This document shows positions 24,733 through 32,679 of a stretch of 40,526 nt of DNA, piece after piece (within the stretch, counting starts at the first letter, position 1; each line of letters begins with the position of its first letter). The position numbers and the translations under genes are program-made. The stretch is from the NCBI GenBank assembly GCA_002431545.1, contig DJFY01000098.1, forward strand, positions 1-40,526, given 5' to 3'. Below the pieces are notes generated by a model. The model was not told the origin of the DNA and searched no databases. It saw only the letters and a list, made by a program, of their open reading frames with translations. This stretch comes from Cellvibrionales bacterium UBA5860. Its GTDB lineage: Bacteria; Pseudomonadota; Gammaproteobacteria; Pseudomonadales; Porticoccaceae.

Positions 24733-25911
24733 TTATCTTTGTGCGCTGCGGGCAGCCGGTGCCTGTGTGTCCTGGGCAACCCGCATCATATAAGCCCGAA
24801 ATACGCGTTCGTAGCGGTCGTTGGGCAATAAAAACGCATCGTGTCCCATGTTCGACTCGATCGTGGCATACGAGACATCCCTGTTAGCGGCGATCAGCGC
24901 GTCGACGATTTCCCGCGAACGCGCCGGCGAAAACCGCCAGTCGCTGGAAAACGAAATCACCAGAAAGTGGCAGGTGGCATGAGCGAAAGCCTGTACGGGA
25001 TCGTCGCCGTACTCGCGCGCCAGATCAAAGTAATCCAGGATTTTGGTCATCAGTAGGTAGGTATTGGCATCAAATTCCTGGGCAAAGCGATCCCCCTGGT
25101 GGCGCAGGTAGCTTTCCACTTGAAACTCGACGGGGGCTTCCAGGCCCGGTTGAAAGGTGCCGCTTCTCAGTTCCCGGCCAAATCGGACTCCCATCAACTC
25201 GTCGGAAAGATAAGTCACGTGTCCGATCATGCGTGCCAGCGCCAGCCCGTCTCTGGGAATGGTGTCATGTTCGAGGAATTCCCCATCGTGATATTCACGG
25301 TCGCTTTTGATGGCGCGCCTGGCGATTTCGTTAAAGGCGATATTCTGTGCGCTCAGCTTCATGGCAGAGGCGATGACTACACAATGACGTACGCGATCGG
25401 GATATTCCAGCGCCCAGCGCATGGCATTCATGCCGCCGAGACTGCCGCCGACGACTGCAGCCCAGCAGTCGATGCCCAGATGGTCGGCCAACCGCGCCTG
25501 ACTGGATACCCAATCTCTCACACGCAGGGGCGGGAAGCCTTTGCCCCAGATTTTTCCGGTATCGGGATTGTTCGAGCGCGGGCCGGTACTACCGTGACAA
25601 CCGCCCAGATTGTTCAGCGCGACGACAAAAAAATGGTCGGTGTCTATGGCTTTTCCCGGGCCGATGTAGTGATCCCACCAGCCTGGCTTGGTGTCGCCCG
25701 GGGCATGGTAACCTGCGGCATGGTGGTGACCGCTAAGCGCGTGGCATATCAGTACGGCATTGGATTTGTCGCTGTTTAACTGGCCATAGGTTTCCACCAC
25801 CAGCTCATACTGGTTCAACGTGCGCCCGCAACTTAACTCCAGCGGTTCGTCAAATTGATAAACCTCCGGTGCCACCTGGCCGACGGAATTAGCGGGGTAG
25901 GGGTTTGGCAT
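24733..25911 (-). CDS. metX: Homoserine O-acyltransferase MetX (probably succinyl-specific)
   Basis: MetX activates homoserine for methionine synthesis. The protein is an alpha/beta hydrolase with S157 in VVGGSLGGMNAMRWAL as nucleophile and D and H in the C-terminal segments SSDWRFSPARSREIVDAL and MGHDAFLLP. It closely resembles the Pseudomonas enzyme, which uses succinyl-CoA despite belonging to the MetX family; specificity here is inferred from that. ATG 25911 (MPNPYPANSVG, 392 residues) matches the family N-terminus; a GTG 7 codons upstream is open but unlikely. The yggU stop lies 42 bases upstream, or 17 bases if the apparent yggU frameshift is corrected. Confidence 0.95.
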   Translation of the reverse strand: MPNPYPANSVGQVAPEVYQFDEPLELSCGRTLNQYELVVETYGQLNSDKSNAVLICHALSGHHHAAGYHAPGDTKPGWWDHYIGPGKAIDTDHFFVVALNNLGGCHGSTGPRSNNPDTGKIWGKGFPPLRVRDWVSSQARLADHLGIDCWAAVVGGSLGGMNAMRWALEYPDRVRHCVVIASAMKLSAQNIAFNEIARRAIKSDREYHDGEFLEHDTIPRDGLALARMIGHVTYLSDELMGVRFGRELRSGTFQPGLEAPVEFQVESYLRHQGDRFAQEFDANTYLLMTKILDYFDLAREYGDDPVQAFAHATCHFLVISFSSDWRFSPARSREIVDALIAANRDVSYATIESNMGHDAFLLPNDRYERVFRAYMMRVAQDTQAPAARSAQR

Positions 25912-25953
25912 CGCGCAGTTGCGTGGGGTCACCTGGAATCAAGGGGGTGCAGT

Positions 25954-26196
25954 CTAAAGTCGCGTCGCTGGCGGCGCAAGGTCGCCTCTTTGCAAGGTTA
26001 TACGGGATTTCGCCACGGCGAATTTCCGCGCGAGCTGTTCGATCAGTGCGCTGTTCGCCGCGCCCTCACGGGCCGGTGCGGCAATAGTAATGTTCAGCTG
26101 ACTATCGTGTACACCGATGATGCGACTGGTCCTGGTGTTGATCTGGATGCTGCAACGCAGCGTGAGCACGTCCCGGTGCCAGCGAAAGTGGCGCAC
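25954..26196 (-). CDS. yggU: YggU family protein (DUF167), apparently frameshifted near its C-terminus
   Basis: The 80 residues match the small DUF167/YggU family of unknown function (RCSIQINTRTSRIIGVHD, then APAREGAANSALIEQLA and VAKSRITLQRGDL). The family normally continues with a basic segment of the form G-x-x-R-x-K-x-(V/I/L) and is about 95-100 residues long. Here the frame instead ends in APPATRL. Dropping one base near 25977 gives GDLRRQRRDFRLHPLDSR and a stop at 25929-25931, restoring that segment (88 residues). Either the sequence has a one-base error or the allele is truncated. The GTG start directly follows the yggT TAA, so the two are coupled. Confidence 0.8.
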   Translation of the reverse strand: MRHFRWHRDVLTLRCSIQINTRTSRIIGVHDSQLNITIAAPAREGAANSALIEQLARKFAVAKSRITLQRGDLAPPATRL

Positions 26197-26787
26197 TTAC
26201 ATAATGCCGGGCACGATCAGCGGCGGCAGGTGCGTCGCCTGGGCCAGATTGGTGATCACGATGCGCAGGACATTCAGCAGCAGCAGGATCAATATGGGCG
26301 AAAAATCCAGGCCGCCCATTGGCGGTAGTATCTTGCGAAATGGGCTCATAATAGGGTCTGCCAGTTGCCAGATCAGGGCGATTGCCGGGTGTTGACTCTG
26401 GGGCGCGATCCAGCTTAGAACGATGGCGATAAGTAGCCCGTACAGGTAAATATTAATCAGCATTGAGCCAATACCTATGGCTGACCAGGCTAATAACAGT
26501 GTCACGGGCAGCAAGTTACCGCTGTAAATCAGCATGGAACCCTGTATTGCCAGGATCTGCAGTAGCAGCGCCAGCGCCAGTGCGGCGCTGTTAAACGTGT
26601 TGAAAGCGGGAAAGATTTTCTGCAGCGGAGCCAGAGGCGGCGCGGTGGCCTTGACGACGAACTGCGAAACCGGGTTGAAAAAATTGGCTCGGCACAGCTG
26701 TAGCAAAAAGCGCAATAGCACGATCAGAAGATACAGGCTGACGGTTGCCTGAATCAGATAAATCCCGATTTCGGAGAACGTATTCAT
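26197..26787 (-). CDS. yggT: YggT family integral membrane protein
   Basis: This 196-residue membrane protein has two tandem YggT domains of two spans each, the length seen in Pseudomonas relatives. The repeat motif is visible twice: FFNPVSQFVVKATAPPLAPLQ in the first and LADPIMSPFRKILPPMGGLDFSP in the second (the N/D-P-hydrophobic...P-hydrophobic...P pattern). Its function is poorly known; roles in osmotic tolerance and membrane protein integration have been suggested for relatives. It lies between proC and yggU, an order conserved in many bacteria. AAGGA lies about 11 bases before the ATG. Confidence 0.93.
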   Translation of the reverse strand: MNTFSEIGIYLIQATVSLYLLIVLLRFLLQLCRANFFNPVSQFVVKATAPPLAPLQKIFPAFNTFNSAALALALLLQILAIQGSMLIYSGNLLPVTLLLAWSAIGIGSMLINIYLYGLLIAIVLSWIAPQSQHPAIALIWQLADPIMSPFRKILPPMGGLDFSPILILLLLNVLRIVITNLAQATHLPPLIVPGIM

Positions 26788-26819
26788 AAATGGCGGGTAT
26801 CCTTGGTGAGGGCGAGCGA

Positions 26820-27635
26820 TCAGGAGGATTCTTTGGCCATCTCAACAGCACGTTGATAGGCCGCGGCTATAGCCTGCTCGAACAGGCTGGGCAGGCCTCC
26901 CTGCAGCATGACATTGATAGCGGCTTCGGTGGTGCCGCCGGGCGAGGTCACCCGGCGTCGCAATTCAGCCGGTTCCGCGTCGTCCGCTAAGGCCAGTGTT
27001 GCCGCGCCCAGTGCGGTTTGCAGGGTGAGCTGGCGCGCCGTGTCCCGGTTGAGTCCAAGTTTGACACCGGCGTCTTCCATGGCTTCCATTACCAGAAAGA
27101 AATAGGCTGGACCGCTGCCGGAGAGCGCGGTCACGCGGTCGATATCTGTCTCGTTATCACACCAGCAGGTAGTGCCCGCCGCAGCCAGAACCTGTTGCGC
27201 GAGCGCACGCTGGTCGGCGCTGACCAATGCCGTAGCATATAGGGCGGTTGCCCCCTGTTGTACCAGCGCGGGCGTGTTGGGCATGCACCGTACAATGGGT
27301 ACGTTCGTTCCGAGCCAGGCTTGCAGGGCCGAGACCGGAATGCCTGCGGCAATGGAGATGGTCAGGGGCGAATGGGCTAGCTTGTCGCCGATGTCCCGGG
27401 CGATCGGTTCGAGTACCTGTGGTTTCACCGCCAGGATCAACACATCGGCATCCTGTGCCGCGTCATTGCTGGCGTGGGTGCGAATAGCAAAGGTCTTTTC
27501 CAGACGTTGACGACACACCTCGTCCGGATCGCAAGCCGATATTTGGCTGGCGGGATAACCCTCGGCCAGTAAACCGCCAATCAGGCTGGTTGCCATATTA
27601 CCGCCGCCGATAAAGACCAGTCTTTGTTCCTGCAT
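26820..27635 (-). CDS. proC: Pyrroline-5-carboxylate reductase
   Basis: ProC reduces 1-pyrroline-5-carboxylate to proline with NAD(P)H. The 271-residue protein has the dinucleotide-binding start FIGGGNMATSLIGGLL, the conserved MPNTPALVQQGATALY and the C-terminal signature SGSGPAYFFLVMEAMEDAG with TSPGGTTEAA. GGGAG about 7 bases before the ATG supports the start. It is part of the yggS-proC-yggT-yggU cluster common to gammaproteobacteria. Confidence 0.97.
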   Translation of the reverse strand: MQEQRLVFIGGGNMATSLIGGLLAEGYPASQISACDPDEVCRQRLEKTFAIRTHASNDAAQDADVLILAVKPQVLEPIARDIGDKLAHSPLTISIAAGIPVSALQAWLGTNVPIVRCMPNTPALVQQGATALYATALVSADQRALAQQVLAAAGTTCWCDNETDIDRVTALSGSGPAYFFLVMEAMEDAGVKLGLNRDTARQLTLQTALGAATLALADDAEPAELRRRVTSPGGTTEAAINVMLQGGLPSLFEQAIAAAYQRAVEMAKESS

Positions 27636-27700
27636 GGGAAATGCTCCCGATTCTTTCGTTGTTGGTTGTTGCTCTAGTCTTTACCGGGCCTACGCCGGTG

Positions 27701-28402
27701 TCAGCGGCGGATTTCGCGCGGACCAAATAGCGCAGTGCCGACGCGAATAATCGTTGCGCCCTCCATGACTGCAGCGGCGACATCGTTCGACATGCCCATG
27801 GAAAGTGTATCTAAAGACCGCAGCTCGGGAGAACATTTTCGCAGTTGCTCCAGCAACTGTCTGGCGCGTCGAAAGGGTTCGCGCTGTTCCTCTAACCCTG
27901 CCCGCGGCTTCGGGATGACAGTGAGTCCACGCAAGCAAAGTGCAGGCAAGCCTGTAATATGCCTGGCCAGCGCCACCACTTCCCCGGTGGTTGCGCCGGC
28001 TTTACTTGCTTCCGCATCGATATTGACCTGTATGCACACGTTTAGTGGCGGCAGTTGGCGGGGCCGGTGCTTTGCGAGCAGATCCGCGACGCGCGCTCTG
28101 TCTATCGTATGTACCCAGCTGAAGTGCTCGGCAATTGCCCCTGCCTTGTTGCCCTGAACGGCCCCGATAAAGTGCCATTCGATCTCCAGGTCGGCCAGTT
28201 CCACCATCTTTTTCAGGGCTTCCTGCAGGTAGTTTTCACCAAAACAACGCACACCGGCACGCCAGGCAGCGCGTATTTTGTCAACGTTTTGTCCCTTGCT
28301 GACGGCCAAAAGCTTGATGGTGTCCCCATTTTGGTGAGAATCTTTGCTAGATTTCTCCACTAAAGCTGTGATTTGGCTTATGTTTTTGGCAATATAATCC
28401 AT
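27701..28402 (-). CDS. yggS: YggS/PLPBP family PLP homeostasis protein
   Basis: YggS binds pyridoxal 5'-phosphate and maintains PLP balance and branched-chain amino/oxo acid pools; it has no known catalytic activity. The protein has the PLP-lysine segment LLAVSKGQNVDKI (K36 from this start), FGENYLQEA, WHFIGAVQGNKA and the C-terminal LSMGMSNDVAAAVMEGATIIRVG that binds the phosphate. ATG 28402 (MDYIAKNISQI, 233 residues) is preferred over a TTG three codons earlier. It is divergent from pilT, with 62 bases between starts, the same arrangement as in Pseudomonas. Confidence 0.95.
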   Translation of the reverse strand: MDYIAKNISQITALVEKSSKDSHQNGDTIKLLAVSKGQNVDKIRAAWRAGVRCFGENYLQEALKKMVELADLEIEWHFIGAVQGNKAGAIAEHFSWVHTIDRARVADLLAKHRPRQLPPLNVCIQVNIDAEASKAGATTGEVVALARHITGLPALCLRGLTVIPKPRAGLEEQREPFRRARQLLEQLRKCSPELRSLDTLSMGMSNDVAAAVMEGATIIRVGTALFGPREIRR

Positions 28403-28464
28403 GAATGTCAATGTCGGCCATCACTGAGCGCTGGCCGAACAACCATTTTCCACGGGAACAAGCG

Positions 28465-29502
28465 ATGGATATTACGGAGTTACTGGCCTTTAGTGTAAAA
28501 CAGGGTGCGTCGGACTTGCACTTGTCTGCTGGTCTGCCGCCCATGATACGGATTGACGGCGATATTCGCCGCATCAATTTGCCGGCGATGGAACACAAGC
28601 AGGTACATGGCTTGATCTACGAGATCATGAACGATAGACAGCGCCGCGACTACGAGGAGTTCCTGGAAACCGATTTTTCGTTTGAAGTGCCGGGAGTGGC
28701 GCGTTTTCGAGTTAATGCCTTTAACCAGAATCGCGGATCTGGGGCGGTGTTTCGAACTATCCCATCGACAGTTTTGACGCTGGAAGACCTGGGGTTTGGT
28801 CAGGTCTTCAGGGATGTGTCCATGTTTCCCCGCGGGCTGGTGCTGGTGACCGGGCCGACTGGGTCGGGTAAAAGTACAACGCTCGCCGCGATGATGGACT
28901 ACGTCAACGAGAACCGGTACCAGCATATCCTCACTATCGAGGATCCCATCGAATTCGTTCACGAGAGCAAGAAATGCCTGGTGAACCAGCGCGAGGTGCA
29001 CAAGGACACGCACGGATTTAGTGAGGCCCTGCGCTCGGCGTTGCGTGAAGACCCGGACATCATCCTGGTCGGCGAAATGCGCGACCTGGAAACCATTCGC
29101 CTGGCTCTGACGGCTGCGGAAACTGGGCACCTGGTTTTCGGTACGCTGCACACCACTTCCGCAGCGAAGACCATCGACCGTATCGTCGATGTATTTCCGG
29201 CGGCGGAAAAGGACATGGTGCGGGCGATGTTGTCGGAATCGCTACAGGCGGTGATCTCGCAGACGCTGCTCAAGAAAATGGGCGGTGGCCGCGTGGCGGC
29301 AAACGAAATCATGATCGGCACACCGGCCATTCGTAATCTGATTCGCGAAGACAAAGTGGCACAGATGTATTCCTCGATTCAGACGGGGGCGACTCATGGT
29401 ATGCAGACCATGGATCAATGCCTCCAGCGCCTGGTGTCGCAAAAACTCGTCACCAAGGAAGCGGCCAGAGAGAAGGCGAAAAATCCGGACGAGTTCGTCT
29501 AG
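28465..29502 (+). CDS. pilT: Type IV pilus retraction ATPase PilT
   Basis: PilT is the hexameric ATPase that depolymerises type IV pili, producing twitching motility, DNA uptake and phage entry. The 345-residue protein is nearly identical in pattern to Pseudomonas PilT (344): MDITELLAFSVKQGASDLHL at the start, Walker A GPTGSGKS (130-137), the Asp box EDPIEFVH, Walker B ILVGEMRDLE, His box GHLVFGTLHT and the C-terminal AIRNLI(R)EDK motif needed for retraction. The frame is open 20 codons upstream, but ATG 28465 gives the family start. pilU follows 46 bases later. Confidence 0.98.
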   Translation: MDITELLAFSVKQGASDLHLSAGLPPMIRIDGDIRRINLPAMEHKQVHGLIYEIMNDRQRRDYEEFLETDFSFEVPGVARFRVNAFNQNRGSGAVFRTIPSTVLTLEDLGFGQVFRDVSMFPRGLVLVTGPTGSGKSTTLAAMMDYVNENRYQHILTIEDPIEFVHESKKCLVNQREVHKDTHGFSEALRSALREDPDIILVGEMRDLETIRLALTAAETGHLVFGTLHTTSAAKTIDRIVDVFPAAEKDMVRAMLSESLQAVISQTLLKKMGGGRVAANEIMIGTPAIRNLIREDKVAQMYSSIQTGATHGMQTMDQCLQRLVSQKLVTKEAAREKAKNPDEFV

Positions 29503-29548
29503 CACCCGATCTACTATCCCCCTATACAATACGCCTGAGGGCACGACC

Positions 29549-30712
29549 ATGGATCTAGACACACTGCTGAACCTGATGGCTGAGAAGCAGGCCTCCGACC
29601 TATTTATTACCGTCGGCGTGCCGCCGGCGCTCAAAGTCAATGGCGAAGTATTGTCCGTGGGTAAAACTAAACTCAGCGAACCGGCTGCCCGCGAGTTAAT
29701 TGAAAGTGTCATGGACGAGCAGCAGCGCGAGGAATTCAATCGACATCGGGAGCTGAACTTTGCCGTCACTTCAGCTGCGGTCGTCGATGCCCGTTTTCGC
29801 GCCAGTGCGTTTTATCAGCGCGGAGAGCCGGGCATGGTGATGCGCCGTATCGAGACTGACATCCCGACAGTGCAGGAGCTCAATTTGCCGCGCACGCTTA
29901 ACGAGCTGGTGATGAACAAACGCGGCATTATTATTCTGGTTGGCGCGACGGGTACAGGTAAATCCACCACTCTCGCTGCGATGGTCGGGCACCGCAACAA
30001 AAACAGCCACGGGCACATTATTTCGATCGAGGATCCGATCGAATATATTCACGCCCACCAGAGCTGCATCATTACCCAGCGCGAGGTCGGTATCGATACG
30101 GAATCCTTTGAGGTTGCCTTGCGCAATACTCTGCGTCAGGCGCCCGATGTCATCGTGATTGGCGAGATTCGCACGCGTGAAACCATGGAGCACGCCATCA
30201 CCTTTGCCGAAACCGGCCATCTGGTGCTGACCACGTTGCACGCCAACAATGCCAATCAGGCCCTGGACCGCATTCAACATTTCTTTCCCGCTGAGCGGCA
30301 CAGTCAGTTGTGGCTGGATTTGTCTCTCAACCTGCGCGCGATGATTGCCCAGCAACTGATTCCCACCGTGGATCGCAAGGGGCGACGCGTCGCGGTAGAA
30401 GTGCTGGTCAACACCCCGCTGGCGTCGGATCTGATTCGCAAAGGAGAAGTGCACGAACTGAAAGAGCTGATGTCGCGCTCTACGGAGCACGGCATGCAGA
30501 CCTTTGATCAGGCGCTTTACCGGCTCTACGACGAGGGGATTATCAGCTACGATGATGCTCTAGCCGCCGCAGATTCAAAAAATGACCTGCGTTTGTTGAT
30601 CAAATTACAATCGGAAACCGACGCTGCCAGGCTCGATAGTGCTGCCGACGATCTGTCGCTTACGGACGAGCGTGCAGACAGCTACAATCTGATCAATAGG
30701 GAAAAGCGCTAG
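29549..30712 (+). CDS. pilU: PilT-dependent type IV pilus retraction ATPase PilU
   Basis: PilU is a PilT paralogue that works with PilT to raise retraction force and is needed for twitching in Pseudomonas. The 387-residue protein starts MDLDTLLNLMAEKQASDLF, with Walker A GATGTGKS (132-139), EDPIEYIH, Walker B VIGEIRTRETM and His box GHLVLTTLHA. The C-terminal extension past residue 350, rich in Asp, Ser and Ala, distinguishes PilU from PilT. ATG 29549 has GAGGG about 8 bases upstream; the frame is open further back inside pilT but in a different register from that gene. It ends 6 bases before the convergent ruvX. Confidence 0.97.
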   Translation: MDLDTLLNLMAEKQASDLFITVGVPPALKVNGEVLSVGKTKLSEPAARELIESVMDEQQREEFNRHRELNFAVTSAAVVDARFRASAFYQRGEPGMVMRRIETDIPTVQELNLPRTLNELVMNKRGIIILVGATGTGKSTTLAAMVGHRNKNSHGHIISIEDPIEYIHAHQSCIITQREVGIDTESFEVALRNTLRQAPDVIVIGEIRTRETMEHAITFAETGHLVLTTLHANNANQALDRIQHFFPAERHSQLWLDLSLNLRAMIAQQLIPTVDRKGRRVAVEVLVNTPLASDLIRKGEVHELKELMSRSTEHGMQTFDQALYRLYDEGIISYDDALAAADSKNDLRLLIKLQSETDAARLDSAADDLSLTDERADSYNLINREKR

Positions 30713-30718
30713 CTGTTC

Positions 30719-31156
30719 TCAGGGTAGTAACGCCCGTTCTGGCTCTTCGAGCCAGGTTTGCAAAATCAATTGTGCCGCCTGTGCATCCACCAGGCGTCGG
30801 CGTTGACCGGTCGCGGCTTTGGCTTCCCGCGTTGAGAGCCGCTCGTCCATCATTTTCACAGTCAGTCCCAGCCGCCCCTGCAGGCGTCGGGCAAATTTTC
30901 GTGCGCGCGTGCTTAACTCGCTCTCACTACCGTCCATATTCAGCGGCAGCCCGACTAACAGGAGGTCTGGCGCCCAGTCCGCGATATGTCGCGCGACCTC
31001 GGCCCAATCCGGTTGACCGTCGCGCGCCGGGATCACACCCACCGGGTTGGCTGTGCAGGTCAACGATTGACCGACCGCTAGGCCGATATGGCGAGTGCCG
31101 AAGTCAAAAGCCAGAGCGGTGATAACAGGTTCGCCGGCGTCAGGCGTGTCCGGCAC
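30719..31156 (-). CDS. ruvX: RuvX/YqgF family RNase H-fold nuclease
   Basis: YqgF/RuvX is a small RNase H-like protein linked to 16S rRNA 5'-end maturation and Holliday-junction resolution. The 145-residue product has the family N-terminal ALAFDFGTRHIGLAVGQ with its catalytic Asp, LLLVGLPLNMDGSES, and DERLSTREA with the second acidic residue, then VDAQAAQLILQ. The GTG start lies inside the end of yqgE, a 17-base overlap, so translation is probably coupled. The pyrR-pyrB genes that often adjoin ruvX in Pseudomonas are absent; pilU lies directly next to it. Confidence 0.95.
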   Translation of the reverse strand: MPDTPDAGEPVITALAFDFGTRHIGLAVGQSLTCTANPVGVIPARDGQPDWAEVARHIADWAPDLLLVGLPLNMDGSESELSTRARKFARRLQGRLGLTVKMMDERLSTREAKAATGQRRRLVDAQAAQLILQTWLEEPERALLP

Positions 31157-31730
31157 TGGTGCTCAACTGGCTGAGGTCGACGCCGATGCGAGCGGCTGCG
31201 ATCGCCACACGCTGGTCAAATGGCGCGTTAAACAGAAAGTCCGCGTCGGTGGGTACGGTAAGCCAGGCGTTGGCCAGCAGTTCCTCTTCGAGCTGACCGG
31301 CGGACCAGCCTGCGCAACCGAGGATGATCAGGTTGTCGCTGGGGCCCTGGTCAGCGGCGATGGCTTCTATAATATCGCGCGAAGCGGTCAGGTTAACTTG
31401 CTCGTCAACCGCGACGGTTGCCTCCCACTCTCGGTCGTCCTCCCGGCGATGCAGCACGAAGCCCTGACCGCGATGGACTGGTCCACCCAGGAGCAGGGGT
31501 CTGGCGCCGGCGTATTCTGAGTAGCCCAACTCGAATTGATCGAATATTTCACTGACCGGAGCGCCAAGCTGTTTGTTGACCGTAAGGCCCCAGGCGCCTT
31601 TGTCGGTGTGCTCACAAATGTAAACCACAGTGTTGGCGAATGTGGAGCCGACAAGACCGGGCATGGCGATCAAAAGTTGTCCGCGCAGGCAATCTGTGGT
31701 GGTATCGGCGGAAGTTTTTTGGCTATTCAT
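31140..31730 (-). CDS. yqgE: YqgE/AlgH family protein (DUF179)
   Basis: The 196-residue protein matches YqgE/AlgH: LRGQLLIAMPGLVGSTFANTV, VYICEHTDKGAWGLTVN, LLLGGPVHRGQGFVLH and the C-terminal LGCAGWSAGQLEEELLANAWLT. The function is unclear; AlgH was named for an effect on alginate gene expression in Pseudomonas. The frame is open 55 codons upstream, but the ATG at 31730 gives the family start; its Shine-Dalgarno is weak. It is widely found next to ruvX and here overlaps it by 17 bases. The start lies 70 bases downstream of the tonB-like gene, all in one minus-strand run from gshB. Confidence 0.95.
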   Translation of the reverse strand: MNSQKTSADTTTDCLRGQLLIAMPGLVGSTFANTVVYICEHTDKGAWGLTVNKQLGAPVSEIFDQFELGYSEYAGARPLLLGGPVHRGQGFVLHRREDDREWEATVAVDEQVNLTASRDIIEAIAADQGPSDNLIILGCAGWSAGQLEEELLANAWLTVPTDADFLFNAPFDQRVAIAAARIGVDLSQLSTSAGHA

Positions 31731-31800
31731 GACAACCAGTATGGGGTTTGACGCTGAATTTACAAGTGAATATCTCGCCGGTCGCCGGCAGCAGAGGGCG

Positions 31801-32679
31801 TTATTGAGTGCGGATTTTGTTGCCTGGTAAAAAGCGCCAGGTCTGGATGATTTCGAGTTTGTCCCAGCGCGCCATTTGCTTGGGAAATCTGGCAAAAGGT
31901 GCGGCCAGGCGGACGGTTTCGACTGCCGCCCGGTCCAGTAAAGGGTACGGTGAGGGTTTGAGTACTTCTATGCTTTCGACAGAACCATCGGGCAGTATGG
32001 TGACAGCGAGCCGCAAGTCGCCGTAGAGTTTTTTGCGGCGCGCCTCTGCAGGATAGTGCAGGTTGCCGGTCTGCTCGACGCGATCCACCCAGTACTTTAG
32101 ATAAGCCGCGTGCTCGGATGCCTTAGTGCTGGCGGAAGTCAGACGCAAGACATTGGGCATCTTGTTGAAAGCCTGTTTCTGCAGATCGAGTTGCGCGCGC
32201 AGGCTGCTGATTTCAGTCACGGGTTCCGGCACGACCTGGGTCTGCTGGGCGTCGCGATCCCGCGCACCGTCTTCCGTGTGCAGGGTGGTCTTGGTATCAG
32301 AGCGCTGGCTGGTGGCGATGGCGCGCTGGGTTTCCTGTTGCTGGGACATGGCCACTGCGGCCGGTTGCACCGGTTGGGTGTCGCGCAGAACATCTGCCGT
32401 GTAGGCACTGAGCTCGTCGGTAGTGATTTTTTTATTCTCAGTGCTCTCGCCGCTGCCTACCTGGTTCGCCTGCGCCAGGTAGTCAGCGTCTTCGACGATG
32501 TCGTTGGTGGCGTGCTGGGCCAGGGTGACCTCGAGCGCGGTCGTTGCCGGCTGAGGTTTTAAAAAGCCGAAGCCGATACCGAAGATCACCATGCTGTGCA
32601 GCGCCAGCGCGAAAAAGATCGCAAAGCCGAGGCGGTCGTACCCGGTATCCGCGTCGGCGGTGGGGAAGGGGTTATTCAT
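31801..32679 (-). CDS. TonB-family protein (TonB3-like)
   Basis: The 292-residue protein has one N-terminal membrane span (LGFAIFFALALHSMVIFGIGF), a long Gln-, Thr- and Ala-rich periplasmic linker with predicted helical stretches, and a C-terminal TonB domain (YPAEARRKKLYGDLRLAVTILPDG, then VETVRLAAPFARFP). The classical Pro-Glu/Pro-Lys spacer of TonB is missing. No exbB or exbD is nearby. Its place between gshB and yqgE matches tonB3 of P. aeruginosa, which is required for twitching motility and pilus assembly; the same role is inferred here. Its ATG overlaps the gshB stop (ATGA). Confidence 0.88.
   Translation of the reverse strand: MNNPFPTADADTGYDRLGFAIFFALALHSMVIFGIGFGFLKPQPATTALEVTLAQHATNDIVEDADYLAQANQVGSGESTENKKITTDELSAYTADVLRDTQPVQPAAVAMSQQQETQRAIATSQRSDTKTTLHTEDGARDRDAQQTQVVPEPVTEISSLRAQLDLQKQAFNKMPNVLRLTSASTKASEHAAYLKYWVDRVEQTGNLHYPAEARRKKLYGDLRLAVTILPDGSVESIEVLKPSPYPLLDRAAVETVRLAAPFARFPKQMARWDKLEIIQTWRFLPGNKIRTQ

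Noticed and set aside
28465..30712. pilT-pilU as a recent tandem duplication
   Set aside because: The two share only ATPase motifs and overall fold; they are the ancient, separately conserved PilT and PilU families.
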